A DNA stretch of 64,000 nt from Bacteroidales bacterium (GCA_017561025.1 JAFZDU010000124.1:1-64000), one strand, 5' to 3'; positions 51,593-60,826 are shown, counted from the stretch's first letter. Notes: generated by a model not told the origin, from the letters alone. Made by a program: numbers and translations.

Positions 51593-51627
51593 AAAAAGCG
51601 TTACCTCATTGTGAAGTAACGCTTTTT
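51593..51627. terminator. Bidirectional terminator between DUF2148 and PNGase F genes
   Basis: AAAAAGCGTTAC (51593-51604) and GTAACGCTTTTT (51616-51627) form a 12 bp stem with A-run and T-run on either side, serving two converging genes. Around it lie the phrase words ttcataattcttaatgcata (51547-51566) and attatgaattgtgaattacg (51628 on). Confidence 0.8.
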
Positions 51628-51657
51628 AATTATGAATTGTGAATTACGAATTCTGCA

Positions 51658-54246
51658 TTATTTAATAACAAGTTTCTTTGTTACCATTTGTCCACCGATA
51701 ACGTTCACAAAATACATTCCAGGTGCTAAGTCTGAAACGTCGATTGTTGTTGTTTCGCTGAATACAAAGTTGCGAACTTCTTGTCCTTGCATATTCAAAA
51801 TGTGAACACAGACTTTTCCTTTTTCATAGTTTGTTGTCAATCTCAAGACATCGTTTGCTGGATTAGGCAACAAATTGACTTCAAATGGATCTTTGTGGTC
51901 GATTAAAGTAGGAACTTCTGTGATTGAGTTCACGTCATTGCTGTAAGAAACGACCTTGCCAGAAACTCTCAAGATTGGGTTGTCGGCTGCTGAACAGTAA
52001 GTACATGTCTGACCATCAACGCAATCAGGGTGATTTGGGTGACATTCATCGATGTATGATGGGTCGAATTCGTAGAACAACTTAGCGTGACCAGCAGCAA
52101 CGTAATCGTTGAGACTGTAATCCCAAACCATACCTAAAGAACCTGGGCACCATCCTGAACGGTTGTAAGTCCAAGTACCAGCTTGTGGTTGGCAGCCAGC
52201 AGGGTTAGGGTTACATGTTTGCCACAAATGTTGGTCGTAAACCTTGTTGTTATTGATGATGATGTTATGAGTTGCTTCCAAGAACTCAGCAGCGTTGCCT
52301 GTGTTGTAAGCGTTGTTTGTACCGCTGCTCCAGTTATGACCTGTTGTGATTATCTTCAAGTTAGCCTTTTCTGTTTCAGGAGCGAAATAATAATCTATTT
52401 CTGGAACTGGTTGTTGGTTAGCATAATCGCCGAAGTCGAAGATACCGAACCACAATTCGTTCATGTCGATATATTTATATTCAGGAGTGCCTTTAGTATA
52501 ATCGAAGATAGCGATTGGATCGTAACCGTCGCCATTCCATGTTTGGAAATATAATTCAAATTCTACCAAACCTTGAAGCACTGTTGTATAGTCTGTTACA
52601 TCTAATTGATCTTCACACTCGCCACCGAAAGGTGTCACATAACGATAAAGCTCAACCCATTCACCACGATAGTTCTTAACACGGCAATAACCAACTCTGT
52701 CGTAAGGGTCGCAAGTGCCTATACAGTTGTGGTCATATTGCAATGTGATATTGTTGAAAGCGCCCACGTGTGTTGGGAACGCATATTCATTATAACCATA
52801 TTGCTGTGATGGAGTGATCTTAAGATCTCCGTTCATCGCTGTTACGCTGATGTTATCGTAAGTGTTTGTAACTTCGAAAGTATTAGAAACACTTGTTGTT
52901 TTGCCACCTGATTGAACGATAGTTGCTGTCATGTTGTATGTTCCATAGTCAGCAGGTTTCCATGAAGCATACCAATAACCGTTTGTTGGGTCATCTGGAT
53001 AAGCTGTCATCAATTTAATTTCTTCACCGTCAACGTCACATGTCACTGATTCGAATTTAATAGCGTCGCCATGTTCGATATAAGCGCTAAGAACCAACAT
53101 AACAGGTGAATTCAAATCTGAAACATAAACCATTGTTCCGTCATAAGGACGACGAATAGTGATTTCTGGAGTGAATTCTTCTGGATCTACAACTTCAAAA
53201 GTACGTGTTACTGGAGGAGCTGCTTGCCATTCCGTGTCATTACCATTTTGGTAAGCTTTAACCTTAACGATACCTGATTCGCCTGTCAATGTCAATGTGT
53301 TGCCATCTAATGTTGCTGGACCTTGTAAAAGTTCAAATGTAACAGGCAATCCTGATGTTGCAGATGCTTGCAATTGAATAGGTTCTGCGAAAACCAATTG
53401 ATCAGGGATGTTTTCGAAATCGATAAATTGTGATGCCAAACCTGCTGGGATGTGACGTACTAACAAGTTATCGTAAGCAGCTTTAGAACTGTTCAAGAAG
53501 AAGATACCGTCCCATTTTGCTGGGTCGAAACGGTCGCCTGAACCTGGTGTCAAACCGGCATTCAAACCTTGTATTTCTGGAATTGGCTGGAACTCACCTG
53601 TACAACCGAAGTCAGCGAATAATGTAACGCTACCAGCTCCATCGTTAGCTTCAAGGTCAATCATGATTTTCCAACGAATCCAACCCACTGAAGCATCGTA
53701 TGAGAATTTAACAGGCATTGTGTTGTCTGGCAAAACTATACCGTTAGCAAACTTAGGATCTGTACTTGCCTTACCTGATGTTGTGAAATAGATACCGCCG
53801 TCTTGTGTTGGCAAATTAGGATTTGGTGTTGTTGGCTCATAGTTCATTGGAGGTAAAACAACGCCATCGCCGTCAGCGTCATAACCTACACCGAAAACTG
53901 ATCCCCACCAGTCGTAATACATATCTATTTCAACTTCAATAGTACCGCCTTCTGAGAAATCGAATTTAAAGTCAGGTGTTGACTTATGTGTTGCAATTTC
54001 ACCGTAATTGGTGTTAGCATTGCTGAAGAATACACCTAAAGTCTCATCTGGTGTTGTTGGCAATCCGTCGCCTAAATAGTCGACTTTCATTTGACCGCCG
54101 CCTGCACTGTGTGCTCTTGCAACCCAGTTATCTTGTCCGTTTAAAACACCTTCATTATAGTTGTTAAAATCTTTTGTGATGACAGTCTGTGCATTGACCG
54201 ACAACATCAAAAAGATTGAGATGAATAATAATGCAAATTTTTTCAT
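51658..54246 (-). CDS. T9SS-secreted peptide-N-glycosidase F (PNGase F-like), paralogue 2
   Basis: This 862-residue protein has the same plan as the protein at 29198-31765: signal peptide (1-19), lectin-like beta domain, Ig-like modules, a PNGase F domain (about 465-770) and a T9SS sorting domain (LLPNPANDVLRL...GMYFVNVIGG). Of the three PNGase F active-site residues, D60 and E206 are kept as D516 (CDPYDR) and E654 (AAEFLE), but the E118 position is Q568 (YFQTW, codon CAA); paralogue 1 has E there. The enzyme may be weaker, differ in substrate or only bind. It starts 24 bp after a T9SS M28 peptidase gene, which suggests joint glycoprotein breakdown outside the cell. Confidence 0.85.
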   Translation of the reverse strand: MKKFALLFISIFLMLSVNAQTVITKDFNNYNEGVLNGQDNWVARAHSAGGGQMKVDYLGDGLPTTPDETLGVFFSNANTNYGEIATHKSTPDFKFDFSEGGTIEVEIDMYYDWWGSVFGVGYDADGDGVVLPPMNYEPTTPNPNLPTQDGGIYFTTSGKASTDPKFANGIVLPDNTMPVKFSYDASVGWIRWKIMIDLEANDGAGSVTLFADFGCTGEFQPIPEIQGLNAGLTPGSGDRFDPAKWDGIFFLNSSKAAYDNLLVRHIPAGLASQFIDFENIPDQLVFAEPIQLQASATSGLPVTFELLQGPATLDGNTLTLTGESGIVKVKAYQNGNDTEWQAAPPVTRTFEVVDPEEFTPEITIRRPYDGTMVYVSDLNSPVMLVLSAYIEHGDAIKFESVTCDVDGEEIKLMTAYPDDPTNGYWYASWKPADYGTYNMTATIVQSGGKTTSVSNTFEVTNTYDNISVTAMNGDLKITPSQQYGYNEYAFPTHVGAFNNITLQYDHNCIGTCDPYDRVGYCRVKNYRGEWVELYRYVTPFGGECEDQLDVTDYTTVLQGLVEFELYFQTWNGDGYDPIAIFDYTKGTPEYKYIDMNELWFGIFDFGDYANQQPVPEIDYYFAPETEKANLKIITTGHNWSSGTNNAYNTGNAAEFLEATHNIIINNNKVYDQHLWQTCNPNPAGCQPQAGTWTYNRSGWCPGSLGMVWDYSLNDYVAAGHAKLFYEFDPSYIDECHPNHPDCVDGQTCTYCSAADNPILRVSGKVVSYSNDVNSITEVPTLIDHKDPFEVNLLPNPANDVLRLTTNYEKGKVCVHILNMQGQEVRNFVFSETTTIDVSDLAPGMYFVNVIGGQMVTKKLVIK

Positions 54247-54270
54247 ATTAAATAATTTTTAACATTAAAA

Positions 54271-55800
54271 TTATTCTTTAACAACTAATTTTTCTGTTGT
54301 TGTATTTTCACCCATAACTTTAACAAAGTAAACACCAGTATTTAAGTCATTGATGTTAACTGTTGTTTCGCCGATGAATGAAAATTCTTTAACAATTTGT
54401 CCAACAGAGTTGATGATTTGAACTTCGTTGTTACCGTTGAATCCGCTTGAAATTGTCAATTCATTTTTAGCAGGATTTGGGAACATTGCAACAACGTTAG
54501 CCATATTTTCTGATACTGATTCTGTATCTAAAACTGCTAATGTTGAAACGCAAGCGATGTTCATTTGTGCATAACGTTGTGACATTTCGAATGAGTTAAC
54601 GCTAGGTCCGATGAGGTCGTTGCCACTGTGGATATATGGGCTATAGTTTTGATAATCTTCGAAAGGATAGATACCCATGAAACCGTTTTGGTTGAATGAT
54701 GTGTGGTCGCTGTCGCCTTGGTTGAAGTTAACGTGACGAACTTGCATTTCTGGGAAATAAACATTAGCAAGGTTCATATAATATTCACCGATTGGTTCAA
54801 CGCTGTTAGGATAGATCAAGTCGATGTGGATTTCTGAACCTGGGTTTAAGTAACCGTTCATGTCGTTGTTGAAATATCCAACTACATTCATACCCATTTC
54901 TGCGCAATATTCTGCGTATGCTGCACTACCAATCAAACCAACTTCTTCAGCGCCGAAAGCACAGTAGATGATAGAACGTTCAAATGAATATTGTGACAAG
55001 ATTCTTGCTGCTTCCAAAACTGATGCAACACCTGTAGCATTGTCGTCAGCACCTGGACACATACCTGAGTAGCTGTATGAATCTAAGTGGCTACCGCAAA
55101 CTACATATTCTTCTGGGTTTTTAGTACCCCATTGAATAGCAATGATATTTGGAGCACATGGATTGCCATAGTATGAAACTGGGAATTGTTCTGTTTCAAG
55201 AACTTCCAAATTATCAAATTGTTCTTGAATCCAGTTAGCAGCATCGTAAGCCTTTTCTGAGTTGTAATATCTTTCTTCGTAAGCTTGTAAGTATTCAACT
55301 GTTGCTGTCAAGTTTTCAATGCTTACTTGATCCATGAATTCTCTAACTTTTTCATCTTCTTCTGTTACTGAAGGAAAGTCGCGAGTTGCCTTTGCTAATT
55401 TTGCAGATGTATTGCTGATAGCAATCATACCATCGTTTTTAGCTGGTCTCAAGTTTGCATTCAAAGGTTTTACAATCATCATGTCAGCATTTGAATAAAG
55501 AACTTCCATATTGTTCTTTTCGTTTGTTGCATAAGTTGATTGCTCATTTTCGTTGCAGTAAACGATGAAATATAATTCGTTAGAAGCGAATGAATTTTCA
55601 TCTAACAAAATCATATTTTCATTAAGGTTTTCTGATGTTGCAAGAACAAAGTTATCATTGTAATAATGAATGTTAATGTCTTGTCTTGAAAATAATTCTT
55701 GTAAATTTTGTTGATTTTTAACTTTGATCATGACAAAATTTTCAGCATACATCATTGTTGAAACGAATAATGCTAATAAAAGTAATAAAGTTCTTTTCAT
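54271..55800 (-). CDS. T9SS-secreted M28 family metallopeptidase
   Basis: The 509-residue protein has a signal peptide (1-19), a propeptide-like region (to about 170) and an M28 aminopeptidase domain (about 175-425). The di-zinc ligands are intact: H and D in VVCGSHLDSYS, D in PGADDNATGVASV, EE in AFGAEEVGLIGS, and H in GDSDHTSFNQNG. The final 75 residues are a T9SS sorting domain (MFPNPAKNELTI...GVYFVKVMGENTT). It is exported and probably trims peptides. It lies between the LutB-like gene (3 bp upstream) and the second PNGase F gene (24 bp downstream), in one operon. Confidence 0.92.
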   Translation of the reverse strand: MKRTLLLLLALFVSTMMYAENFVMIKVKNQQNLQELFSRQDINIHYYNDNFVLATSENLNENMILLDENSFASNELYFIVYCNENEQSTYATNEKNNMEVLYSNADMMIVKPLNANLRPAKNDGMIAISNTSAKLAKATRDFPSVTEEDEKVREFMDQVSIENLTATVEYLQAYEERYYNSEKAYDAANWIQEQFDNLEVLETEQFPVSYYGNPCAPNIIAIQWGTKNPEEYVVCGSHLDSYSYSGMCPGADDNATGVASVLEAARILSQYSFERSIIYCAFGAEEVGLIGSAAYAEYCAEMGMNVVGYFNNDMNGYLNPGSEIHIDLIYPNSVEPIGEYYMNLANVYFPEMQVRHVNFNQGDSDHTSFNQNGFMGIYPFEDYQNYSPYIHSGNDLIGPSVNSFEMSQRYAQMNIACVSTLAVLDTESVSENMANVVAMFPNPAKNELTISSGFNGNNEVQIINSVGQIVKEFSFIGETTVNINDLNTGVYFVKVMGENTTTEKLVVKE

Positions 55801-55803
55801 TTT

Positions 55804-57183
55804 TTATTGATTTAGTTTGTTAATATTTTTCCAATACTGTGAAAAAGATTCCTTTGCAAATTTTGGCAGCTCTCTTTTATTTCCCCATTTCTTTTTTACA
55901 AAATATCCTAATTCTATATCTTTAAATCCTGAGCCATGTTTATCCATATTTTTTCTGCTACTCATTTTCTTTACCAGATGTGAAAGAAAGTTTCTTTCTC
56001 CAATCAACGACTTATCATCTTTAACAAGATCTTTTCTGTTTTCTAAAAATAAGTCTCTAATAGGAATATCAACAGGACATACATCATTGCATCTTCCGCA
56101 TGAGGTACATAATGAACAGAAATGAGAATATTCTTCCATTCCTTTTGTTATCGGCAATATTATAGAACCGACAGGTCCAGGAATATGGTTTTCATATATA
56201 TGTCCACCTATTGTGTTAAAGACCGGACACACATCTGAACATGCTCCACATTGGATACAAGACAAAATAGCTTTTTGTTTCTCTTTCTTTAGAATTTCTG
56301 TTCTGTTGTTATTAAGCAAAACCAGATATAACTTCTGACTTACATCTCCTTCTTCAATAGCTTTGTTTATTAATGTATAAAATGAAGATAAATTTTTGTT
56401 AGGTTCATAAATTGATGACATAGGCAACAAGACAGACAACTCATCAACAGAAGTTATCATCTTATCAATACCTGCAACTATAATATGGATAGGAGCAAAT
56501 GTTGATGATTTCAATATGTTACCTTCGTTTTCTGTTATAACTACAGTACCAGTATTTGAAATCAGGAAATTAGCACCTGTAACAATAGCCTCAGGATTGT
56601 AAAAGTCTTGTTTTAATAATTGTCGGGTGCAGTTTGTAAGCTGCTTGGCATTGCAGTTTTCCTTTATGCCGAATTTTTGTGTGTAAATTTCAGCAATTTG
56701 TGATGTGGTTTTGTGTGATGCAGAAGAATGAATACTATAAGGCTCTTCTTTATAAAGATCGCAAATAAAGTTGCCTATATTGGTGTCGACAACTTTTATT
56801 TTCTTATTTTCAAGATATGATGCCAATTCTATTTCTTCTAATGTAGAACTTTTAGATTTTAGGACTCTCTTGACTTTTTCCTGACTTATAATATTATAAA
56901 TCATCTGTCTAGCGTCATCGGCATCATTAGCCCACAGTATTTTGCCTCCTTTTTTGGTAAAATTGGTATCGAAATCAAACAAGAGCTTGTCAAGTTTATT
57001 TAATGCCTTAATTCTAATATTGAAAGCCCTTTGTTTTTCGAGTTCAAGGTCGGAATAATATTTGGTATAGTTTTCAGAATTAAGCACAAAATATTGATAA
57101 CGAGACATCATCATTTCATGATGCTCATCGTCGAATGCAATATTCCTAGCATTTTGATTGAAAACTATACCATTATCATTCAT
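55804..57183 (-). CDS. LutB-like iron-sulfur protein (LUD domain, lactate utilisation)
   Basis: The 459-residue protein has an N-terminal LUD (lactate utilisation) domain (about 60-290) and two cysteine clusters for 4Fe-4S centres: CIQCGACSDVCPVF (about 310-323) and CSLCTSCGRCNDVCPVDIPI (about 355-374). This is the LutB/YkgF plan; LutB acts with LutA and LutC in oxidising L-lactate. LutA and LutC are not next to it, so the pathway must be completed elsewhere or the protein serves another electron-transfer step. It is read with rpiB (6 bp) and the M28 peptidase gene (3 bp), a mix with no obvious common task. Confidence 0.88.
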   Translation of the reverse strand: MNDNGIVFNQNARNIAFDDEHHEMMMSRYQYFVLNSENYTKYYSDLELEKQRAFNIRIKALNKLDKLLFDFDTNFTKKGGKILWANDADDARQMIYNIISQEKVKRVLKSKSSTLEEIELASYLENKKIKVVDTNIGNFICDLYKEEPYSIHSSASHKTTSQIAEIYTQKFGIKENCNAKQLTNCTRQLLKQDFYNPEAIVTGANFLISNTGTVVITENEGNILKSSTFAPIHIIVAGIDKMITSVDELSVLLPMSSIYEPNKNLSSFYTLINKAIEEGDVSQKLYLVLLNNNRTEILKKEKQKAILSCIQCGACSDVCPVFNTIGGHIYENHIPGPVGSIILPITKGMEEYSHFCSLCTSCGRCNDVCPVDIPIRDLFLENRKDLVKDDKSLIGERNFLSHLVKKMSSRKNMDKHGSGFKDIELGYFVKKKWGNKRELPKFAKESFSQYWKNINKLNQ

Positions 57184-57189
57184 AAAATA

Positions 57190-57627
57190 TTACTGTAAGT
57201 TTATTTTAGCAACTCTGTTGGCGTGACGTCCGCCTTCGAAATCTGTTGTCAAATAAGCTTGAACTATTTCCCAAGCAAGTTCATTGCTGATGAAACGACC
57301 AGGAAGTGTTAAAATGTTAGCGTCGTTATGCTGACGAGCCAATTTTCCTAATTCAACATTCCAGCATAATGCTGCTCTTACATTAGGATGCTTATTGGCA
57401 GTCATCTGTGCGCCGTTGCCGCTTCCGCAAAGTATGATACCCATCGGATAAACGCCGTCTTGAATATCTTGTGCAATTGGATGGATATAATCTGGGTAAT
57501 CTACGCTAGCCTCAGAATCTGTTCCATAATCTTTTACTTCATAACCGCTTTCTTGCAGTCTTTCAATGAGATATTGTTTCATAGTGTATGCACCATGATC
57601 ACAAGCTATAGGAATTAATCTTTTCAT
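57190..57627 (-). CDS. rpiB: Ribose-5-phosphate isomerase B
   Basis: RpiB interconverts ribose 5-phosphate and ribulose 5-phosphate in the pentose phosphate pathway. The 145-residue protein has the family start IACDHGAYTMKQYL, the substrate loop YGTDSEASVDYPDY, the catalytic cysteine in ILCGSGNGAQMTANK and the motif HNDANILTLPGRF. It heads the minus-strand operon rpiB / LutB-like / M28 / PNGase F. Its promoter lies inside the DnaA-box-like spacer. Confidence 0.95.
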   Translation of the reverse strand: MKRLIPIACDHGAYTMKQYLIERLQESGYEVKDYGTDSEASVDYPDYIHPIAQDIQDGVYPMGIILCGSGNGAQMTANKHPNVRAALCWNVELGKLARQHNDANILTLPGRFISNELAWEIVQAYLTTDFEGGRHANRVAKINLQ

Positions 57628-57635
57628 ACTACAAT

Positions 57636-57955
57636 TGTTGATAATTTTTTACAAAATTAAAAATTATTTCAAATCATAAAATCTTTTTTCTCACTAATTA
57701 TGAACATTTTAGAAAATTTTCACATTTCAATCAACATTGCTATCTAGCTATAATTCAATGCTTAAATAGTTATCAACAATTTTATTGTTAATAACTCTGT
57801 TTTTTGTTAATAAAATTTTAAAAATTGTGAGTTTTTAACAAATTTTCTCTTTTCAACAATTTTTATCCATCATTATTAACATTATTTTACAAAGTTATCA
57901 ACATAAAAAATCGATGTAATTTATTGATTATATTCGATATAACGAGTTATCAACA
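57636..57955. other. Candidate replication origin: cluster of DnaA-box-like 9-mers
   Basis: The 388 bp spacer 57628-58015 has no gene and is extremely AT-rich. It contains TTATCAACA four times (57636-57644 reversed, 57770-57778, 57895-57903, 57947-57955), TTATTAACA three times (57786-57794 and 57805-57813 reversed, 57873-57881) and TTATCCATC (57863-57871). TTATCAACA differs from the DnaA box TTATCCACA at one position. Single TTATCAACA copies occur elsewhere in the window (4312, 50952), but no other spacer has a cluster. Neither dnaA nor dnaN is adjacent, so the call is tentative. Confidence 0.45.
57652..57659 (-). promoter_or_regulatory. Promoter -7 element for the rpiB operon
   Basis: TAATTTTG on the minus strand, 24 bp before ATG 57627, matches TAnnTTTG. 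A TTATCAACA box lies between it and the gene. Confidence 0.4.
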
Positions 57956-58031
57956 ATAACTTATTCATTCTATTTTTCTTATTAATATTTTTTAAAATTA
58001 ATTTATAAATAAATAAAAGAACAAGTGCGTG

Positions 58032-59168
58032 TCAATTTCTTTTCCAATTAACTTTTGAAAACAATCCGCTTGTTGCTGTGAAAACAACATAGAATGGATA
58101 TATGAACTCAAGAGGCAATGCCCACCTCAATATTTTATCTTGATTCATGAAATTTGTGATGCTTTTCAAAATTGGAAAATCTACGAGGAATTTAAGCAAT
58201 GTTAACAAAATATAGAGACTCCAAAGCGCAGGTATGAAAAAGGCGCTTAAAAACAAGGAAACTATGCTTAAATTGAAAAATAATACTGCCAATGCTGTAG
58301 CTATAATCTTCCAGTTGGTATATGACTTGCTTTTTGATACCCACCTTCTTCTCTGCTTGAAAAATTCTTTTACAGTCTTACAAGTATTGGTTTTTACAAT
58401 AGCTGATTTGTCCAGCAAAAATCTTACATTTTTATGACCATAATTTTTAACGAATTGTTCTAAAAGAAACATATCGTCGCCTGAAGCTATGTTGAAGTCG
58501 TGACGTAATTTCTCAACTTTCAAAGCGGCATTTCTTTCGTATGCCATATTCGCTCCATTGCACATGACAGGAAATCCTATAGCTGCTGAGCCTGCAGTGC
58601 TGCCAATCAGACTCAAATGTTCTAAAACTTGAATCTTTTCGAATAAATTGTTGGCTGGCGACAACAAAACAGGAGCCAATATCATCTTGCATTTTTTTTC
58701 CTGATAGAAAGATACAATACTCTCAATCCATCTTTCTTTTAGCAAGCAGTCGGCATCTGTAACTATAATCAATTCATTTACAGAATGATGTAATGCCTGT
58801 GAGATGGCTTTTTTCTTGCCTTCGTATTCGGCTTCCAAAAGTTTTATGCTGATATCTTCATGTGATTCTATAAAATCTTTTATCATACTTATGGTATTGT
58901 CTTCTGAATGGTCATCAACAATTATTACCTCAAAATATTCTTTATTAAAAGTCTGATTATAAAGAGATTGTAATAATTTAACTATATTTTTATCCTCATT
59001 GCGAGCTGCTACAAGGACTGATACTTTTACATTTATTTCATTTTTTGCATGACAAAATCTTTCTTTTAGATTATAAAGTCCAAAAGTGAAGGCAGTTATG
59101 ATAACAATATAGAATGCAGTTATCACCAAAACTATATTTAATATTATCTGAAGCAATTCAAAGTTCAT
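58032..59168 (-). CDS. Glycosyltransferase family 2 membrane protein
   Basis: The 378-residue protein has an N-terminal membrane helix (about 7-30), a GT-A glycosyltransferase domain (about 45-275) and two or three C-terminal membrane helices (about 285-370). Family 2 signatures are present: VLVAARNEDKNIVKLLQSL, IVVDDHSEDNT-like VDDHSEDNT, the DxD-type TDADC, and the processive motif QRRRWVSK. It probably builds a lipid- or surface-linked glycan at the inner membrane. It overlaps the upstream membrane protein gene by 11 bp, and both are read from the promoter at about 60168, so the two probably act together. Confidence 0.88.
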   Translation of the reverse strand: MNFELLQIILNIVLVITAFYIVIITAFTFGLYNLKERFCHAKNEINVKVSVLVAARNEDKNIVKLLQSLYNQTFNKEYFEVIIVDDHSEDNTISMIKDFIESHEDISIKLLEAEYEGKKKAISQALHHSVNELIIVTDADCLLKERWIESIVSFYQEKKCKMILAPVLLSPANNLFEKIQVLEHLSLIGSTAGSAAIGFPVMCNGANMAYERNAALKVEKLRHDFNIASGDDMFLLEQFVKNYGHKNVRFLLDKSAIVKTNTCKTVKEFFKQRRRWVSKSKSYTNWKIIATALAVLFFNLSIVSLFLSAFFIPALWSLYILLTLLKFLVDFPILKSITNFMNQDKILRWALPLEFIYPFYVVFTATSGLFSKVNWKRN

Positions 59169-60150
59169 TTTTATTTCTAAAGAATTTTAGTCTGTATGTT
59201 AAAATCAATCCTATAAAAGCTGGTATTGCTATGTTTAATATCCAAAGCAGCGAACTTGCTGAAAACACCATAACACCTAAAGATGAATTTATGTCGTTAA
59301 TCATCAACCATTTTTCAAAGACCAATATACTGACGGAGCCTCTTACTGCTATTTCAGTTATAGTGATAAAAGGAACAATCATCATTAGAAGATATGTAAG
59401 TGAAATAGGTATCATGGCTTTGAAATAAGTCAATGGGATGTTGAAAGCCCATACTAAAAGCACGAATTGGAAGGTGTAGAGAAAATACCTTATATAAGAT
59501 AACATTAGAATGCAAAATAATTCCTTTTTCTCATAAAGTGAGAATATCTCAAAATAATCTCTTGTCTTATCCTTTAATTTTTTAGGTATAATGAAGTGAA
59601 AATATTTTAACAGATGTATGTTGAAAAACATTATCAATAATAATGAAATCAGAACGAATATAATTACACTTATTAATATAATGTGTTTTTCATAAAAAAA
59701 TAAAGATGCAATCAAGCCTAAGCTTACAGTAGCTATCATTTGGGAAAAACCACCGACTACCGAAATTAAAGAGGCTTTTATTCTGTCGCCTCTTTCAAGC
59801 ATGAATATTCTTCCAATGAAATTTCCCATTCTATTAGGGAAAAACATGGCAGTGCTGATACCTGTGAAAATTGAAAGAAAAGATTTCCAATAGCTTATTT
59901 TCTCTATAGGCTTTAACTGTATCTTCCATTTAATGCCTTCTAAAAATATGTTAAAAGGAACAAGCAATAAAGCAAATAACATCAAAATGAATTGCCTGTT
60001 ATCAGTGAATGAAGTCTTTATTTCTTTAAAAACATCACTAACATCCTGATTTGCAAAAACTCTCTTATATAAAATCCAAATGCCTAACAGTACTATAGCT
60101 ATTTTGACTGTCAGTTCTGTGAATTTTATTATTTTTGCTTTATGATTCAT
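59158..60150 (-). CDS. Lysylphosphatidylglycerol synthase-like (UPF0104) membrane protein
   Basis: I start this at ATG 60150 (MNHKAKIIKF), giving 330 residues; a longer frame to 60225 runs into ruvC and its promoter. Eight or so membrane segments are spread over the protein, and the segment FPNRMGNFIGRIFMLERGD with the following SVVGGFSQMIATVSLG matches the transmembrane part of MprF-type flippases/UPF0104 proteins. The catalytic aminoacyltransferase half of MprF is absent, so a lipid- or glycolipid-flipping role is more likely. It overlaps the glycosyltransferase gene by 11 bp. Confidence 0.8.
   Translation of the reverse strand: MNHKAKIIKFTELTVKIAIVLLGIWILYKRVFANQDVSDVFKEIKTSFTDNRQFILMLFALLLVPFNIFLEGIKWKIQLKPIEKISYWKSFLSIFTGISTAMFFPNRMGNFIGRIFMLERGDRIKASLISVVGGFSQMIATVSLGLIASLFFYEKHIILISVIIFVLISLLLIMFFNIHLLKYFHFIIPKKLKDKTRDYFEIFSLYEKKELFCILMLSYIRYFLYTFQFVLLVWAFNIPLTYFKAMIPISLTYLLMMIVPFITITEIAVRGSVSILVFEKWLMINDINSSLGVMVFSASSLLWILNIAIPAFIGLILTYRLKFFRNKNEL
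60104..60137 (+). promoter_or_regulatory. Possible promoter of ruvC
   Basis: TTG (60104-60106), 23 bp and TATTTTTG (60130-60137) match the consensus; the element lies inside the divergent membrane protein gene, about 46 bp before the TTG start codon. Confidence 0.35.
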
Positions 60151-60167
60151 TATGAATTCTAATTCCA

Positions 60168-60175
60168 CAAAAATA
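60168..60175 (-). promoter_or_regulatory. Promoter -7 element of the UPF0104/glycosyltransferase operon
   Basis: TATTTTTG on the minus strand, 17 bp before ATG 60150, supports the shorter start of that gene. Confidence 0.45.
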
Positions 60176-60182
60176 ATAAAAA

Positions 60183-60776
60183 TTGGCAAAAGAAAGAATA
60201 ATATTAGGTATCGACCCAGGAACAATGGTTATGGGATATAGTTTGATCTTACAGAAAGACAAACAGTTGTCACTGTTGAGGATGGGTGTTTTAAAGTTGA
60301 AACAATATGATAACCAAGCTTTAAAACTAAAGAAGATATTTGAGAGAGTTCTGGAGATTATAGAAGAATATCATCCTGATGAATTGGCCATTGAAGCTCC
60401 ATTTTTCGGAAAAAACGTACAGTCGATGTTGAAGTTGGGCAGGGCACAAGGAGTGGCCATGGCAGCTGCTTTGTATAGAGACATACCCATTTTTGAATAT
60501 TCGCCAAGAAAAATAAAACAGTCAATAACAGGAAACGGAGCAGCTTCTAAAGAGCAGGTAGCTTTAATGTTGCAGAAAATAATTAAGTTTGAGCAATTAC
60601 CAGAATTTCTTGACGCTACCGATGCGACAGCAGCGGCAGTATGTCATTATTTTCAACGTTCACTTAATGTAATAGGCGACAACGAAGAAACAAAGACAGT
60701 AAAAATCCCAAAAGGTAAGAAATCATTCAACAGCTGGTCTTCATTCCTGGAAAATAATCCAGATAGAAAGGTTTAA
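60183..60776 (+). CDS. ruvC: Crossover junction endodeoxyribonuclease RuvC
   Basis: RuvC resolves Holliday junctions with the RuvAB motor. The 197-residue protein has the four acidic residues of the RNase H-like core: D in GIDPGTMVMGYS, E in LAIEAPFFGKN, and the DATDATAAAVCHYFQ end. The start codon must be TTG 60183: an in-frame stop lies 4 bp upstream, and the next ATG would remove the first catalytic aspartate. The final ~35 residues are basic and variable. It is divergent from the membrane protein gene, and its promoter lies inside that gene. Confidence 0.95.
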   Translation: MAKERIILGIDPGTMVMGYSLILQKDKQLSLLRMGVLKLKQYDNQALKLKKIFERVLEIIEEYHPDELAIEAPFFGKNVQSMLKLGRAQGVAMAAALYRDIPIFEYSPRKIKQSITGNGAASKEQVALMLQKIIKFEQLPEFLDATDATAAAVCHYFQRSLNVIGDNEETKTVKIPKGKKSFNSWSSFLENNPDRKV

Positions 60777-60779
60777 ATT

Positions 60780-60826
60780 AAAGTCGCAGAGAAATTATCT
60801 TTGCGACTCTGCGTCTCTGCGACTTT
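60780..60826 (+). terminator. Hairpin between ruvC and the ureohydrolase gene
   Basis: AAAGTCGCAGAG (60780-60791) and CTCTGCGACTTT (60815-60826) are exact complements, lying between two converging genes. The words gcgactctgcg/tctctgcgac repeat within it, so it is also a phrase-type repeat. Confidence 0.5.

Noticed and set aside
52761..52776. CACGTG at 52765-52770 as a third parS site
   Set aside because: Flanks (CGCC and TGTT) do not match parS, and the site lies in the coding sequence of PNGase F.
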